DNA of 64,000 nucleotides from Bicyclus anynana. Taxonomy: Eukaryota; Arthropoda; Insecta; Lepidoptera; Nymphalidae. The notes under the pieces were generated by a model. That model searched no databases. It was not told where the DNA came from and saw only the letters and a program-made list of their open reading frames with translations. The stretch covers positions 3,876,501-3,940,500 of the forward strand of contig NC_069086.1 of assembly GCF_947172395.1 (NCBI RefSeq), written 5' to 3'. Made by a program: the position numbers and the translations under genes. The stretch's first letter is position 1. Each line of letters begins with the position of its first letter. Positions 11,913-23,345 of this stretch are shown here, piece after piece.

Positions 11913-12305
11913 GATAAGTTAGCTTAAGTTCACATAATAATTACAGTCACATAAAATTATCATAATTAAGATCGGATAGGTATATCCGAAATGATATGTT
12001 CGCTAGTTAACAAGTGGGTAACTAGGTATGCCATCATCCATTACCATCAACAATAACATAAGACACCGCATAACTAATGCTTTGTGACGTGGAATTTAGT
12101 TTGTAATACTACACCGTGACACTTGAAGCTGTAACCTCAACTAATTAATTGATCAACAAACAAACGACCAACTTTAACCGCATTTAGTTTTTTATGGTTT
12201 TTACAATGATCATTGGCAGCATTTGAAAGTGTTTTCAACTTAAAAGGAAAGAAAACATGAGGAAACTAATCTGTGAAATGTTAGGTAATTTTAATGTGAG
12301 TGGTC

Positions 12306-12382
12306 TATATCATCATCATCATCATCATTATCAACCCATATTCGGCTCACTGCTGAGCTCAGGTCTCCTCTCAGAATGTCGT
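12306..12382 (-). mobile_element. SINE family A, 3' tail fragment
   Basis: Only the last ~75 bp remain: an (ATC)n tail at 12310-12328, then AACCCATATTCGGCTCACTG and TCTCCTCTCAGAATG. It stops abruptly at repeat I. Confidence 0.85.
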
Positions 12383-12445
12383 TCCCACATTTTCTGCTTC
12401 TGCCATCGGGCCCTATCAGGCGATGCTTCTGCGCAAAAACCCCGG
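12383..12445. repeat. Short repeat I, copy 1
   Basis: CTTCTGCCATCGGGCC and TCAGGCGATGCTTCTGCGC recur inverted at 42248-42315 (GCGCAGAAGCATCGCCTGA). Unclassified. Confidence 0.55.
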
Positions 12446-12620
12446 TGACGCCGCTGAGGTCCTATTAAAAAGTCTACGGCACTTACACAATCAGAAAAAA
12501 GTATTAAGAGTGGGTAATATTGTTTTATATAATCTGCATAATATAAGAAATCATGTCTGCAGTTGGCAGTTATTTAGCTTCGTAACAACCCTGAGTGCAT
12601 GAGCAATGAGCATATACATA

Positions 12621-12858
12621 CAGGGTGTCCCGTAATTAATGGATAAAACGCAAACGGTCGATACAACATCTAATTATCTAAAACTAATTTGAACAGTTTT
12701 CCAAAACTCCCTAGGGTGACCAAGTTATATATTTTTTAACTTTGTCACCCTAGGGATTTTTGGAAAACTATTCAAATTAGTTTTAGATAATTAGATGTAT
12801 CGACCGTTTCTATTCTATCTACCATTTGCGTTTTATCCATTAATTACGGGACACCCTG
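12621..12858. mobile_element. 238-bp nearly perfect foldback MITE flanked by TA
   Basis: The arms run almost to the centre: CAGGGTGTCCCGTAATTAAT on the left, ATTAATTACGGGACACCCTG on the right. Deeper pairing includes TCTAATTATCTAAAACTAAT and TCCCTAGGGTGAC. The flanking bases are TA on both sides, consistent with a Tc1/mariner-like non-autonomous element. The right arm has a ~15-base insertion (TTTCTATTCTATCTACC) relative to the left. Confidence 0.87.
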
Positions 12859-12869
12859 TATATACCTAC

Positions 12870-14284
12870 TCGTATAAAGCGGGATTTCTTACTGTATTTA
12901 TAACATGTTCCGTTGACTGACATTGAGCTGACCTAAAAATCTGCAATCAAATTAATGGCAGTGCGATGACAATACATATCGCAGTCTAAGACTTGCCTAC
13001 GGCTAAATCTAGGCCACGAACTTCAGATGTTCAGATACATGATTTAAAACATCATCATCAATTTAATTAAATTTATTTAGCAAAAATCAACTCTTACTCT
13101 TTGGTTGTAATTTTTTTTATTAAAAATATACAAAAAAGAGCCCATTTTTATCGGATGCACCGAAGTCTAGAAGCCTCCACCTCGTTCATCGCTACGTTAA
13201 TTTTTTTCTGACTCGTCATGAATAAATATTTTGTTCATGGGCCCAAGGACTATATGTCAACATGTATGCCGAGTGTCGGTTGACCCGAATATTTGCACTC
13301 AAAGTAATTGCAGTGCGATGACATATCAAACGCTAAGCTGTTTACGATTGCTCTAGCAATTCATGGAGTCAAAATTAAACGCAATCTCCATGAATGAGTG
13401 AAACGATATCCTCGTGAAATAAAAGTAGAAACAATAAATAGGTAAATAAATAATAAACCGGTTGCTTGGGTACTCAAATGTCCCGTAGCGGGAGGGTTGT
13501 TTTTTTTTATAAATTTTTAATAGTGTTTAGTATTTTATTTTTATATCAAACTTGTTAAAAATTAAAAAAAAATTACTAATAAATAAATGAGAGAAAAAAA
13601 TAGATAATATTTAAAAATATACTTTAGGAAAATCGCCTTTTTGGCAAAAATGATCAGAAACGGTCTGAAGTGTTTTAAAATTGATTTGTTTATGCAGTTT
13701 ATGAGTTCTTATGGACTGCATACAGTTGATGACGAAAGACTTGAAACAGTAAGTGTTGACTTGTTCACTAACTATGTACCTTTTAGGAAGGCTCAGAGTT
13801 TTACGTGACTTCACAAAATGGCAACACTTTTTCAATATTTGTGTTGTGTACTATAAACTATTTCCCTGCCAAGTATTATCTTTCTATAGGTACGTGAAGC
13901 GGTTTCCGATATTTCGTGACCTTTTGCTTTATAGTAGAAAATAAAAACTCAAAGAAGGAAAAATGCAAATACACAGAACATTACGTATTTACGTTACATT
14001 AAACATAGTTTGGATGTTACAGACAAGTTTGCAACATAATAAATATAATATCTCGAATTGGTATCATAACCAACATTCTGGGGCGCACCCAAAAATGTAC
14101 CGGCTGAAATTTCGTGCGGGAATTTCAAACAACCTTTTCATTCAGACATTCAAACTATGACGTGATTTAGGAGCCATTACACCGCCTACTGATAAGTGCT
14201 TTTGTTGATGAGTTAATCACAAATTTTGTTTTTGTTATCCATACTAATAAACTGCCTCATATATAAATAACTACAGATAATGAG
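12870..14284. other. No gene seen
   Basis: AT-rich with long A/T runs (13495-13600). Overlapping short frames at 13611-13944 on both strands and at 13963-14160 have no recognisable motif. Confidence 0.55.
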
Positions 14285-14605
14285 ATCCAGGATTTGATTC
14301 CTGGAACAGGCCAACAAATAATGTATGTTATTGGGATTTCTCTTACAAGGATAATCTTAAGAGCAGCCTGGAGTTGGAAAGCTGGCGGTGCTAGGATACC
14401 ACCGTGCCTCGGAGAGCACGTAAAGCCGAAGGTCCTGCGCCTGGTCTCTCACAGGTACTGTCTGGTGCCCAATCGGACTATGAGAAATAGGGAATAGCAC
14501 CTGTGCTTACGCACACACTTCTGCACTATAATAACTCCTGCGTGTATTGTTAATCTCACCATAAGATTGGTCGCCGTATGTCGGACATCCTTTGGTATAG
14601 AGATA
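14285..14605 (+). mobile_element. tRNA-derived SINE, third family
   Basis: Starts with a worn B-box region (GGATTTGATTCCTGG). The body then matches a SINE layout I recognise from Lepidoptera: TTGGGATTTCTC, GCAGCCTGGAGTTGGAAAGC, GTGCCTCGGAGAGCACGTAA, AGGTCCTGCGCCTGG, CTGTGCTTACGCACACACTT, TGCACTATAATAA. Assignment to a known family is from memory and would need a repeat search. Confidence 0.72.
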
Positions 14606-14704
14606 GAGACAGGATTTTAAAAAAGAATTTCACGCGATCGCGGAGTCACGGGCGTTTGCTATTTTGACGTAAACTATGAAGGTCACAACACTTGGCTAGA
14701 CTAT

Positions 14705-14755
14705 TCGATCCGATTCCAGCACCTTGGGACCCCAACGTCCATCGGCTCTTCCATC
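14705..14755 (-). mobile_element. RTE-like LINE scrap
   Basis: CCAGCACCTTGGGACCCCAA followed by CGTCCATCGGCTCTTC, the same words as in the longer LINE copies, about 50 bp only. Confidence 0.75.
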
Positions 14756-15223
14756 TATATAACCAGCCCATAAAAATAGTTCTACACATTATAATATTAT
14801 ATTGGTATCAATAGGAATAGAAATTTTGGATAGTTATATAGCAGAAATTCAGGCTACCGAAGAGGCATGAGCGAAATGCACTTAGACAATTTCTAAAGCA
14901 TCCATCTTACTTAATATTAAAGTGAATGTCACAATGTTCTCGTAGCTCATATAATAGAGCCGACAGAATCTTATTAGACCTGTTGAAGGCGAGGCGACAG
15001 CCTTATGGGCCATATTACATTCATGTCGTCTTTACCGTACGATGCTCAGGTATTTGATATCAGTTTAATGTTATTTCGTACTGCGGATTATTGTCTACCT
15101 GTAATGTATGATAAAATGATATGGGGTAAGTTCTCGTTTATCTTCATCCTTGTCAGCCTAATTAATGAACAGAGCTGGGTACAAGGATCCTATATTATGA
15201 AATTATCTAAGACATATTATGAT

Positions 15224-15590
15224 ACTAGCGGACGCCCGCGACTTCGTCCGCGTGGAATTTAGTTTTTCACAAATCCCTCGGGAACCATGGACTTTTCCGG
15301 GATAAAAAGTAGCCTATGTGTTAATCCAATCTCAATACTAAATTTCAGCTAATTCGGTTCAGTAGTCGAGGCGTGAAAGAGTAACAAACATTCATATCAA
15401 CAAAATCATCAGTTTTCGCAAATGTCGGGAAGCCATGGAATTTTTCAGGATAAAAAGTAGCGTATGTGTTAATCCAGAGTAAAATCTATTTCTATTCCAA
15501 ATTTCAGCCAAATCGCTTCAGTAGTAGCGGCGTTAAAGAGTAACAAATGTTCCAACAAACATCCAAACATCCATACAAACTTTCGCGTAG
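15224..15590 (-). mobile_element. Helitron-like non-autonomous element with internal duplication
   Basis: On the minus strand it ends CGCGGGCGTCCGCTAGT, with the hairpin CGGACGAAGTCGCGGGCGTCCG just before CTAG, the Helitron 3' signature. The other end (GCGAAAGTTTGTATGGATGT) is typical of these lepidopteran elements. The middle segment GATAAAAAGTAGC(C/G)TATGTG ... TTCAGTAGT occurs twice (about 15300-15385 and 15450-15540), so this is a partial dimer. Confidence 0.82.
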
Positions 15591-15820
15591 GATTTGTGAC
15601 GGGATTGATATGCGATTGTACTCCGAGTTTTTTTCTGTTTTGTAATTCATCACTTTTTAATGACGCATAGTAGAGATCAAATCTCCTTTCTATATAGAAA
15701 TGTACCCACCCCCCAATGATGTTATAATAGTTCTTTGAGATACTTACTACTAATTTGATTCGTGACTTAGAATTAAGTGTAAGTCGCAAGTGAAATCTCA
15801 ATACCTCAACGGTAACGGCC

Positions 15821-16122
15821 AGCCCTTAACTACAATCTCACCTGGTGATAAGTGATGATGCAGTCTAAGATGGAAGCGGGCTGACTTGGTAGGAGGAGGA
15901 TGAAAATCCACACACCCTTCGGTTTCTACACGACATCGTACCGGAACTCTAAATCGCTTGGCGGTACGTCTTTGCCGGTAGGGTGGTAACTAGCCACGGC
16001 CGAAGCCTCCCACCAGCCAGACCTGGACCAATCAAGAAAATATCAATCAGCCCAGCCGAGGATCGAACCCATTACCTCCGTTTTGTAAATCCACCGCGCA
16101 TACCACTGCGCCACGGAGGCCG
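15821..16122 (-). mobile_element. SINE family B, full length
   Basis: Minus strand. The head has an A-box-like TGGCGCAGTGGTATGCGCGG and a B box GGTTCGATCCT. The body is complete to AGCCCTTAACTACAATCTC. One of the best preserved copies and a good reference for the family. Confidence 0.92.
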
Positions 16123-16587
16123 TAAAAAATCAAAAAATATCGGGCAGGGGGATTAAATGTTAATTCATCCTAAGCATCCCTTAAACCTACATCCAAGGTC
16201 ACAAGTCATGGGACCTGCTACCCGTCACGTTATTCCTGTATCCATCAAGCAGAAGCTAAGATTGTAATCACACATACATCCATACCCATCAGATCGAAAA
16301 ACAGAAATGCTAGTTCCCTTTTCCTTTTAACAAAAAATCGTTATATCGTTCGTTCTCCTTTTAGCGAACTATTAAGTAAGTTAAACGAAGCGTTGTCAAC
16401 AGACTCCAATACATCACAAAAGACGCGCAGGTAACCCAAGCTGCAGTCTATTAAAAGACCTTAGTGCACTTAGAACAGGTTCCGTATGCGCAGAGCTGCA
16501 TTGAGTGCTCCTCTAAGTGCTAATATCACGTTGACGACACGATATTATAGTTTAACCTTATTCTTAGACGTGTACTCTTTTACAGAT

Positions 16588-16789
16588 GATTAGCCGCCGC
16601 CCCGCGGTTTCATCCGCGTAGTTCCCGTTCCCGTGAGAATACGGGGATAAAATATAGCCTGACAATTACAATAACGTGGCTTTCTAGTGGTGAAATTATT
16701 TTTAAAATCGGTTCAGCAGTTCCAGAGAATATTACCCCCTACAACAACACAAACATTATAATATAGCTCTTTATAATATAAGTGTAGAT
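16588..16789 (-). mobile_element. Helitron-like fragment
   Basis: Contains CCCCGCGGTTTCATCCGCGT (3' hairpin), ATACGGGGATAAAATATAGC and ATCGGTTCAGCAGTTCCAGA, the standard words of this group read on the minus strand. The CTAG end has mutated to CTAA. Confidence 0.75.
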
Positions 16790-17504
16790 AGTTCTTTTTT
16801 AACCTATTTAAAATATTTTATTGCCCAAAATAACCAACATATAAAATAAAATATAAATATTTTAATCTTGATTATCGATTACTTGGTGGATGACTATGAT
16901 GATGGCATAATAATTATTCATTAATCATAAGTAACAATTTAATTCTATTTTTGTGTACAAACTCAGTAAATAAATATAAATGTCGTGTAATATAAATACG
17001 TCTCCGCTACAAAGTTTACACACAAATTCCGGTAAACAATTTTGAACTCTAACACGATACACATAAAGTATAAAATTCTGTAAGTCCTCAAGTAAACAAT
17101 GTTTAACGTTAAGAATCGTGTAAACATAACGCTAAGTGCTTGTTGATTTAGCTTATGAATGATAGAAAAAGTAAATATTACTTATCCATACCTATATAAT
17201 TCCCTTTTTTAATGAGTTTCAACTAAAAAAGGGAATTAAGCTTGTAGACCATTGGATCAGCTTCCACCTTCACACAGATAGTAATAACAATGTATGATTT
17301 TTTTAATTTACTTTACAATAGAGCAACTGTTGAGATTCTTGCCTTGTGGTATGATTAACCTTGGGTAAAACAATAAGAATTTTTAGTATTTTCAAAATCT
17401 GAAACCAAACTGAATTACTATCTACGATATGCGACCGTATAGTGAAATTAGGATATAGGCCGGATGGCGAGTATACGTTTCATCTAATAAGAAGAGGTAA
17501 GTTT
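16790..17504. other. No gene seen
   Basis: AT-rich. AAAAGGGAATTAAGC at 17227 inversely matches AATTCCCTTTTTT at 17198, a small hairpin. No coding support. Confidence 0.55.
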
Positions 17505-17668
17505 GTGGTGATAAAGGGGTAATCTATGGATCTACTGAACCGATTTTGAAAATTGTTTTACCACTAGAAAGCCACGTTATTTGTGAGTGACATGGGTTAT
17601 ATTTATTCACGGGTTATCGCGGCAACGGGAACTTCGCGGGTGAAATCGCGAGGCGTCGGCTTGTCTCG
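17505..17668 (+). mobile_element. Helitron-like fragment
   Basis: Plus-strand: ACTGAACCGATTTTGAAAAT, then AACGGGAACTTCGCGGGTGA and CGCGAGGCGTCGGCTTGT. The terminal CTAG is lost. The 5' part is not recognisable. Confidence 0.68.
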
Positions 17669-17779
17669 AATATATGCATAAGTGCCTTAATATAATAAAG
17701 TTTGAGGTGAATAATAGACTAACAGAGTCTTGAAACCTTGAAAACGTTCAAACTTTTGTCAAGTTAACACGTTCTTTGC

Positions 17780-18320
17780 GGCACTGATTTTTCAGTACTT
17801 TACCAATACAATGCGAGGTTTTTTGACCTCGCACTAAAACTTTGTGGTGTGGTACGAGGTATCGCGACTCGTATCGCATCGCAGCGACCTCGTATCGCAG
17901 CGAACGTGTCAAACATGTTTGTCAAATATTTTTTTAATGTGTTTTTGTTTGAAGTAATTTTTTTTAAAAGTTTACTTGAAGAAAATGTTTGTCAAACATG
18001 TTTGAATCGTTTCCAAATCTCGGCCAAAACACACGATCTTTCTGTCATCCACAACAATTATTATTATTTAAGCGAGCAAAGTGAAAAGTTTGCAAACTTT
18101 TGGAAGCATTTGAAAGGATTTTCTCTTTCTTTCGCTTTTCAGTTAATTTTTGTGAAAAGCAAACGGGTCGTCTTTTGTGGTTTACTGCTTCCTATACATT
18201 TTATGCGACAATTAATTACAAAGTTTAATACTTTTTGTTCTCAGCCTCTCCATATTTTTACGGCGTCGCGAAATTTAGCCCTATATTCCTGTCAATGGCA
18301 GAAATTAATTTAATCATTAA
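17780..18320. other. Unassigned stretch with local repeats
   Basis: Contains GTATCGC-type repeats (17860-17900) and the word AAACATGTTTG twice (about 17912 and 17995). An open frame of 154 codons on the plus strand (17849-18313) has low-complexity, T-rich composition (Phe/Leu-rich) and no domain I recognise. I treat it as chance. Confidence 0.5.
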
Positions 18321-18324
18321 AGTT

Positions 18325-18748
18325 AACCCGCCAATGGTGACGCATATTAAATCTGTGTGGGTGATTTGAAAAATTCGAATAACTTTTGCTATCGCCATCG
18401 ATCTCCTATAATGGATGCACCATCTGCGACCAAAAAACGTCCCCACTCAATGAGTGCCAAACACAATTTCTTGGCACTCAATTCAAGTAGTCGCATTTGC
18501 AAATTCAACCTTAGGGATTTTATTGAATATTGGACTATATTTAAAGGCCTTTAGTGTATAATTTTCTTTACTTATAATTTTAAACCTGTCAAAGTAAAAT
18601 TGGCCAGTTTTTAAGTGATTGTGCGTTCTTTTATTATAGGAAAGCCGTCGCCAACGTTTCTTTTAATTCAAGAATACTTTCTATAGTAGCTACTCGAATT
18701 TAAAAAATCACCCTCACAGATATAATATGCGTCATTATTGGCGGGTGC
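18325..18748. mobile_element. Non-autonomous DNA transposon, ~55-bp TIRs
   Basis: ACCCGCCAATGGTGACGCAT on the left matches the reverse complement of ATGCGTCATTATTGGCGGGT on the right. The similarity continues through ATCTGTGTGGGTGATTT. The interior has its own hairpin (GAGTGCCAA ... TTGGCACTC, 18452-18480). No transposase. Confidence 0.78.
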
Positions 18749-20150
18749 ATCCTTTCCCCTATCTTCCCCATTCTCCCATCCCATCGTTGCCTCTGGTTTT
18801 GACAGGCCTGTGAGAAACATTCGCAAGAAATACGTACATACAATTAAAAAAAACGCAGTGATTCACCCAAATCTCTTCGGGCCTCGCAATTTTCTAGGCA
18901 TGAATTCTATGGCAATTACGCAATTAATTTGGCCAACAGACACGAGTCGGTCGTCGTGTCTGTGCCGGACTTTGATTGGCGTGGCTAATGGTGGCCCGGT
19001 GCGGCCAACCGCTCTATGAACACTGCGGTTAATGGTACCCGATGGAACGCACAAAAATGTGCCGCATTCAATTTAAAAAAAAAACAGTTGAAAAAAAGTT
19101 ATTTTCAGACCACGCACTGTAAAGGGTTAAATAGTTGTACCACAGAAAACATATTAAAAGTGCCGACTTAGATGGTGGGTGTTGTTACTAATAACCATAG
19201 ATTATTTTAACAGGTCAAATATGCTTGTACAAATGTTACCTGAATTAAAAAATAATGTTCTCCGGAAACTGAAATTTAAAACTAGGTGCAAAATGACCCC
19301 GTTTTTAATTTCAGGAGAGCAACCATAAAAATATTGTCCAGATTCCACGAAAAAGCATAAAAAAAAACAACGAAGTTAGTTTTTATTTTTCCCAAAATTT
19401 TAAATATTTTGCGTTGTATTTCTAGGTACTTTATAGCTTTTAACTAAATTGGATGCCAAATGGATTGAAAATATTTATTGAAAAGTCTTACCACTGTGAA
19501 TTTATTTTTAGTAAATATAATAAAGAATAAAATAAGAGAATGAAAATGTACCAGAATTTTGAATACAAAATTTTCTTGTTTGCTGACTCGTATGCATTTT
19601 CAGGAATCCCGTATAAAAGGAAATCTGCTCATGCATTTAATAGTTTCAGCAAATGAAGTTTTGTATTCTTTCAGTGTTCGAGAATGAATCAGTGCGGGAA
19701 ACTTCTCGCGTTAAATCCTTTTCTGGGAAGAGAAGTTTTTACACACTTTTTATATACTGAAAATGATGCAACAGTTTTAACAGAATACAGAGTATGGAAT
19801 TAATAAACCAGACTAACATCTTTATTGGCATACTTTTCGAGCATAATGACCGAAAGTCAGTACCTTCTAACTACCGGTCGTCATTTATTAAAAGCAGAAA
19901 GTTTACGAGTCCATTGCCTCTACTGGCCTATCCTACTATTGGTATGGTACCTAGTTACCCCTACCATTAATAAATAGGTTGATAAGTACGGTAAACAACA
20001 ATTGAAATTAGAAAATAATAGCTTTGAAAGCTTGAATTTGAAATTGATTTGGAAGAAGAGGTAAACAGTTAAGAAACTTACAGTGCTTAAGCAATGATAA
20101 AAACCTTTCAGGTTTCGACAAGCCTTATTTTTTCTTAATTATTTACAGTT
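18749..20150. other. No gene confidently seen
   Basis: Unassigned. A GC-richer patch at 18860-19050 can be read as short frames on both strands, without domains. At 19257-19324 an imperfect hairpin pairs GTTCTCC..TGAAATT with AATTTCAGGAGAGC. Confidence 0.5.
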
Positions 20151-20154
20151 AACA

Positions 20155-20415
20155 CAATCTCACCTGATGGTAAGTGATAATGTAACGACTCGAATAACAT
20201 TGGACATACATAGAACAGTGGTGTCACATCCCTGACCAACGGGCACGTTAGATTTGACACAACCCAATTCAAATCTTGAAGCTAACAGCTTGGCAAACCT
20301 TAGCCTGGAAATGTACTGGAAAACAGGACCACCAAAGTAAACATTTCCTGCGAAGACCCGCTCAAGGACCTTGCGGCATGTACCTACTCTCACTACCTTT
20401 GACCTCACTGTTGTA
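20155..20415 (-). repeat. Unclassified repeat-like segment sharing a tail with SINE B
   Basis: Its left edge, AATCTCACCTGATGGTAAGTGAT, is the same as the 3' end of SINE family B, but the rest is unrelated to that SINE. This is the arrangement expected if SINE B borrowed its tail from a LINE of which this is a 3' fragment. No RT motif is readable. Confidence 0.4.
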
Positions 20416-20591
20416 AAATTTTACGTCTATTGTGTTACAAAGGATATAAAATCACGTTTCAGGAACAGCAACAAAGGTATTTGTGTGGGCGCAACGTAGT
20501 AAGTATGCCATTAGTTTTTAGTTTACGTGGAAAATCGAGAGTTTAGTAAAACAATTACAAAATAGTTTTATTTTGTACTAACAATACACGA

Positions 20592-20999
20592 TACCGCATC
20601 ACATCAGCCGATGGACGTCCACTGCAGGACATAGGCCTTTTGTAGGGACTTCCATACATCACGATCCTGAGCCGCCTGCATCCCTGCATCTAGCGAACCC
20701 CTGAGACTCGCTTGATGTCTCCTGGTGGAAGGTCGATCAACACTGCGCTTTCTAGTGCAGGGTCGCCATTCCAGTACCTTGGGACCCCCAACGTCCATCG
20801 GCTCTTCGAACTATGTGCCTCGGCCATTGCCACTTCAGCTTCGCGACTAGTTGAGCTATGTTGGTGACATTGGTTCTTCTGCGGATCTCCTCATTTCTGT
20901 CTCGATCAGAGATACTCCGAGCTCCGCACCGTTCGTGCGCCCACAGATACAGTGAAATCTTTGCGATGCGGCGCCGCAACGCATGGTGTGCCCCCACTC
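20592..20999 (-). mobile_element. RTE-like LINE, longest 3' coding remnant
   Basis: Minus strand, two overlapping frames. The first encodes RDRNEEIRRRTNVTNIAQ and LVAKLKWQWPRHIVRRADGR. The second continues PKVLEWRPCTRKRSVDRP and DRDVWKSLQKAYVLQWTSIG, so one frameshift separates them near 20775. This is the C-terminal region after the reverse transcriptase of an endonuclease-RT LINE. Most of the element upstream is missing, as usual for 5'-truncated insertions. Confidence 0.87.
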
Positions 21000-21542
21000 T
21001 AAAGCAAAAAGTGAACCTTTTTACATAAAGTCATCACTTGGTAAGTTAATTATTAAATTATTAGATGTCTCGCAGATAATCTCGTGGTCCAGCCATTACA
21101 ATTCAGTTTTGGTTCAACGAGCCCTGACCTTGACATATCTGGCAGTAATCTAATAGCACGGCCGCAGCACTAATCTGGCTACTCAGCCAATCAATGACGA
21201 TAACACGCCATGTCGCGGACGGCTTGGTAATTAATGCAGTAATCTCACAAGTAGGTACGTTGAAATGCAATCGGATTTACAATACTACACGTGCTATACG
21301 ACTATAGTACCGGTATATTGGTGAACAACTGCCTAATTGGTCTAGTAGTTAAACTGTGGGTTCGAGAAAACCGAATAACTATTTTTTTTTTTTTTTTGGT
21401 GAAGCAAGAAAAACTCATCCCTATACTAAAGCCATAGGTACTGGATGTGCACTATTTACCAACGAACAAATTAGAAATTAATGTAGAAAACGCATGTCAT
21501 TACCAACAATGTTATAGTCATTTCATAACTTATTTATTTTAA
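21000..21542. other. No gene seen
   Basis: Includes a T-run at 21384-21399. Nothing recognised. Confidence 0.6.
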
Positions 21543-21802
21543 ACTAGCGGACACCCGCGACTTCGTCCGCGTGATACTCGATGTAAACTTTCAACTATCC
21601 CTACCCTACTCCTACCCTACCCCTACTCTACCCCTACCCTGCCCCTACCCCTACCCTACCCTACCCCTAATTTTTTCCCGCCGTTAAAACCATCCTAGAA
21701 CTTCAACGAACATTTTAAAAAAAGAAGTGGCCAAATTGGTCCAGGCGTTGTTGAGTTATGCGCTTACCAACGCATTATTCGATTCATTTTTATAGTATAG
21801 AT
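21543..21802 (-). mobile_element. Helitron-like element with internal satellite
   Basis: Minus-strand 3' end CGCGGACGAAGTCGCGGGTGTCCGCTAGT with hairpin. Its interior is occupied by a (CCTAC)n array. The far end is GTTGAGTTATGCGCTTACCA and TATAGTATAGA. Confidence 0.78.
21597..21668. repeat. (CCTAC)n / (CCCTAC)n microsatellite
   Basis: About 12 imperfect units of 5-6 bp mixing CCTAC, CCCTAC and TACCCC. It lies inside the Helitron-like element, not at a chromosome end. Confidence 0.9.
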
Positions 21803-22486
21803 TATGCATTGTTCTTTTATACAATGTTATTCCAAATATATTAACTATACCTAATTGTTTTAGGTATATCATTGAAGTTTATTTTCATTAATTTAAGAAC
21901 AAGTTAATTATACTTAACATTGGGTGTGAAACTACTAGCAATTTTTAATTAGTTTGTTGCTACCTTATATCGATTAATAAATTATCAAACAAATATATGA
22001 GGAACAAACTCGTTTCTAGTATAGGTATCTATGTACTTAGGTCTATTGACAAAATATCTAAATTATATAAAAGGTAGGTAACCTGGATACACTAAGACAA
22101 AGGAATACCAATCATCCTTGCCGATAAAACTAATTAAAACCATTGAGATACTATGTACTGCGTACTAGAGTAGACACTACTCGGGACTACTTCGTTCCGT
22201 TCAATTGCGGCGACATTGCTGCACTTTACCTTAGTTTCTTGCTAGCGTGCGGGCTATAGACCTGCAGTTTTAACTATGCAGTCTTCAGTGTACATTCGAA
22301 CTTTTTAGTTAAATCGTCCGTCTGTAGACACTGAGAACTGTACAGTTTTTGTAATGATTCCGATTGTTCTGCGCGTTAAAAAATGAAGGTCTCTAGCCCG
22401 CATTACTATGTTGATGTTGAGCGAAACGAAAACGCGCCATGCTTGTTGTTGATGCATGATGTTTATAAATACAAAAACAAATATAT
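21803..22486. other. No gene seen
   Basis: AT-rich, turning more balanced at 22170-22260. No motifs. Confidence 0.55.
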
Positions 22487-22797
22487 GCGTATCATTATCA
22501 ACCAATATTCGGCTTACTGCTGATCTCGAGTCTCCTCTCAGAATGAGAGGGGTTAGACTTATAGCACGCTGGCCCAATGCGGATTGGCAGACTTTACACA
22601 CGCAGAGAATTAAGAAAATTCTCTGGTATGCAGGTTTCCTCACGATGGTTTTCCTTCACCGATTGAGACACGTGATATTTAATTTTATTATAATTATAAT
22701 TCAACTGAAAAGTTGGAGGTGCATACCCCGGACCGGATTCGAACCCACACCCTCCGGAATTGGAGGCAGAGGTCATATCCACTGGGTTATCAAAAAA
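22487..22797 (-). mobile_element. SINE family A, near full length
   Basis: Minus strand, intact B box (GGTTCGAATCC) and complete body. It has a small AT insertion in the middle (TTTTATTATAATTATAATTC) and a worn tail. Confidence 0.9.
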
Positions 22798-23241
22798 ATA
22801 TGCGTAACTATAATTGTTTTAGTGCTGCAGCAAATATTTTAATCAGTCAGTCCTTTGCTGGCTGTTTTTATGCGACATAATTTTTGTTGAAAAGTCTTCT
22901 CTAGAACGTAGTATAGTAACTCAATGAATAAAACACGCCGGTCGGTAGACCAATCAATTTCCTATAGCATTTCAATTAACACACATTTCAATAAAACTAA
23001 TTTTATTGGGTTCTTTGCCGTAACACGGTTCCTTTTAAATGAGATTGAGATGAGCCAATTAATTTAGCATTACAGTGAATAAATTCTTATAGACTCGTGG
23101 AATAATGCTGAAAAGATTATATTTTTAGACGCGATAGAAATCCAAATAAAACATTCAGTCAAATTAGAATGGTTTCTTTTTCAATATAATTAAACATAAC
23201 TAAGAGAAAGTATGGATATGGAACTTTAGCTTAAACTCATC

Positions 23242-23345
23242 CTAATAAGTATACAAATCATGCCCATGTGGAATGGCGGCAATACTGGCTGCATTGCGCA
23301 AAAAATGAGCCAACCCTTCTGTCACCAGTCGAGGCACTAGCCGCG
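23242..23345 (-). mobile_element. LINE ORF2 C-terminus remnant (jockey/CR1-like)
   Basis: Minus frame ...TEGLAHFLRNAASIAAIPHGHDLYTY-stop. It matches the ending at 11796-11912 but lacks the QRISLAVQ block, so it has a short internal deletion. DNA past the stop (TAGGATGAGTTTAAGCTAAA) also resembles the other copy. Confidence 0.65.

Noticed and set aside
17849..18313. 154-codon open frame on the plus strand
   Set aside because: Longest open frame in the window, but its composition is Phe/Leu-rich and reflects T-rich DNA; no domain, no splice context, and it overlaps local repeats.
21597..21668. Telomeric repeat tract
   Set aside because: The lepidopteran telomere unit is TTAGG (CCTAA); this array is CCTAC/CCCTAC and lies within a Helitron-like element.
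22456..22842. 128-codon plus-strand frame
   Set aside because: Runs through a SINE family A copy in antisense; similar frames recur wherever this SINE is present.
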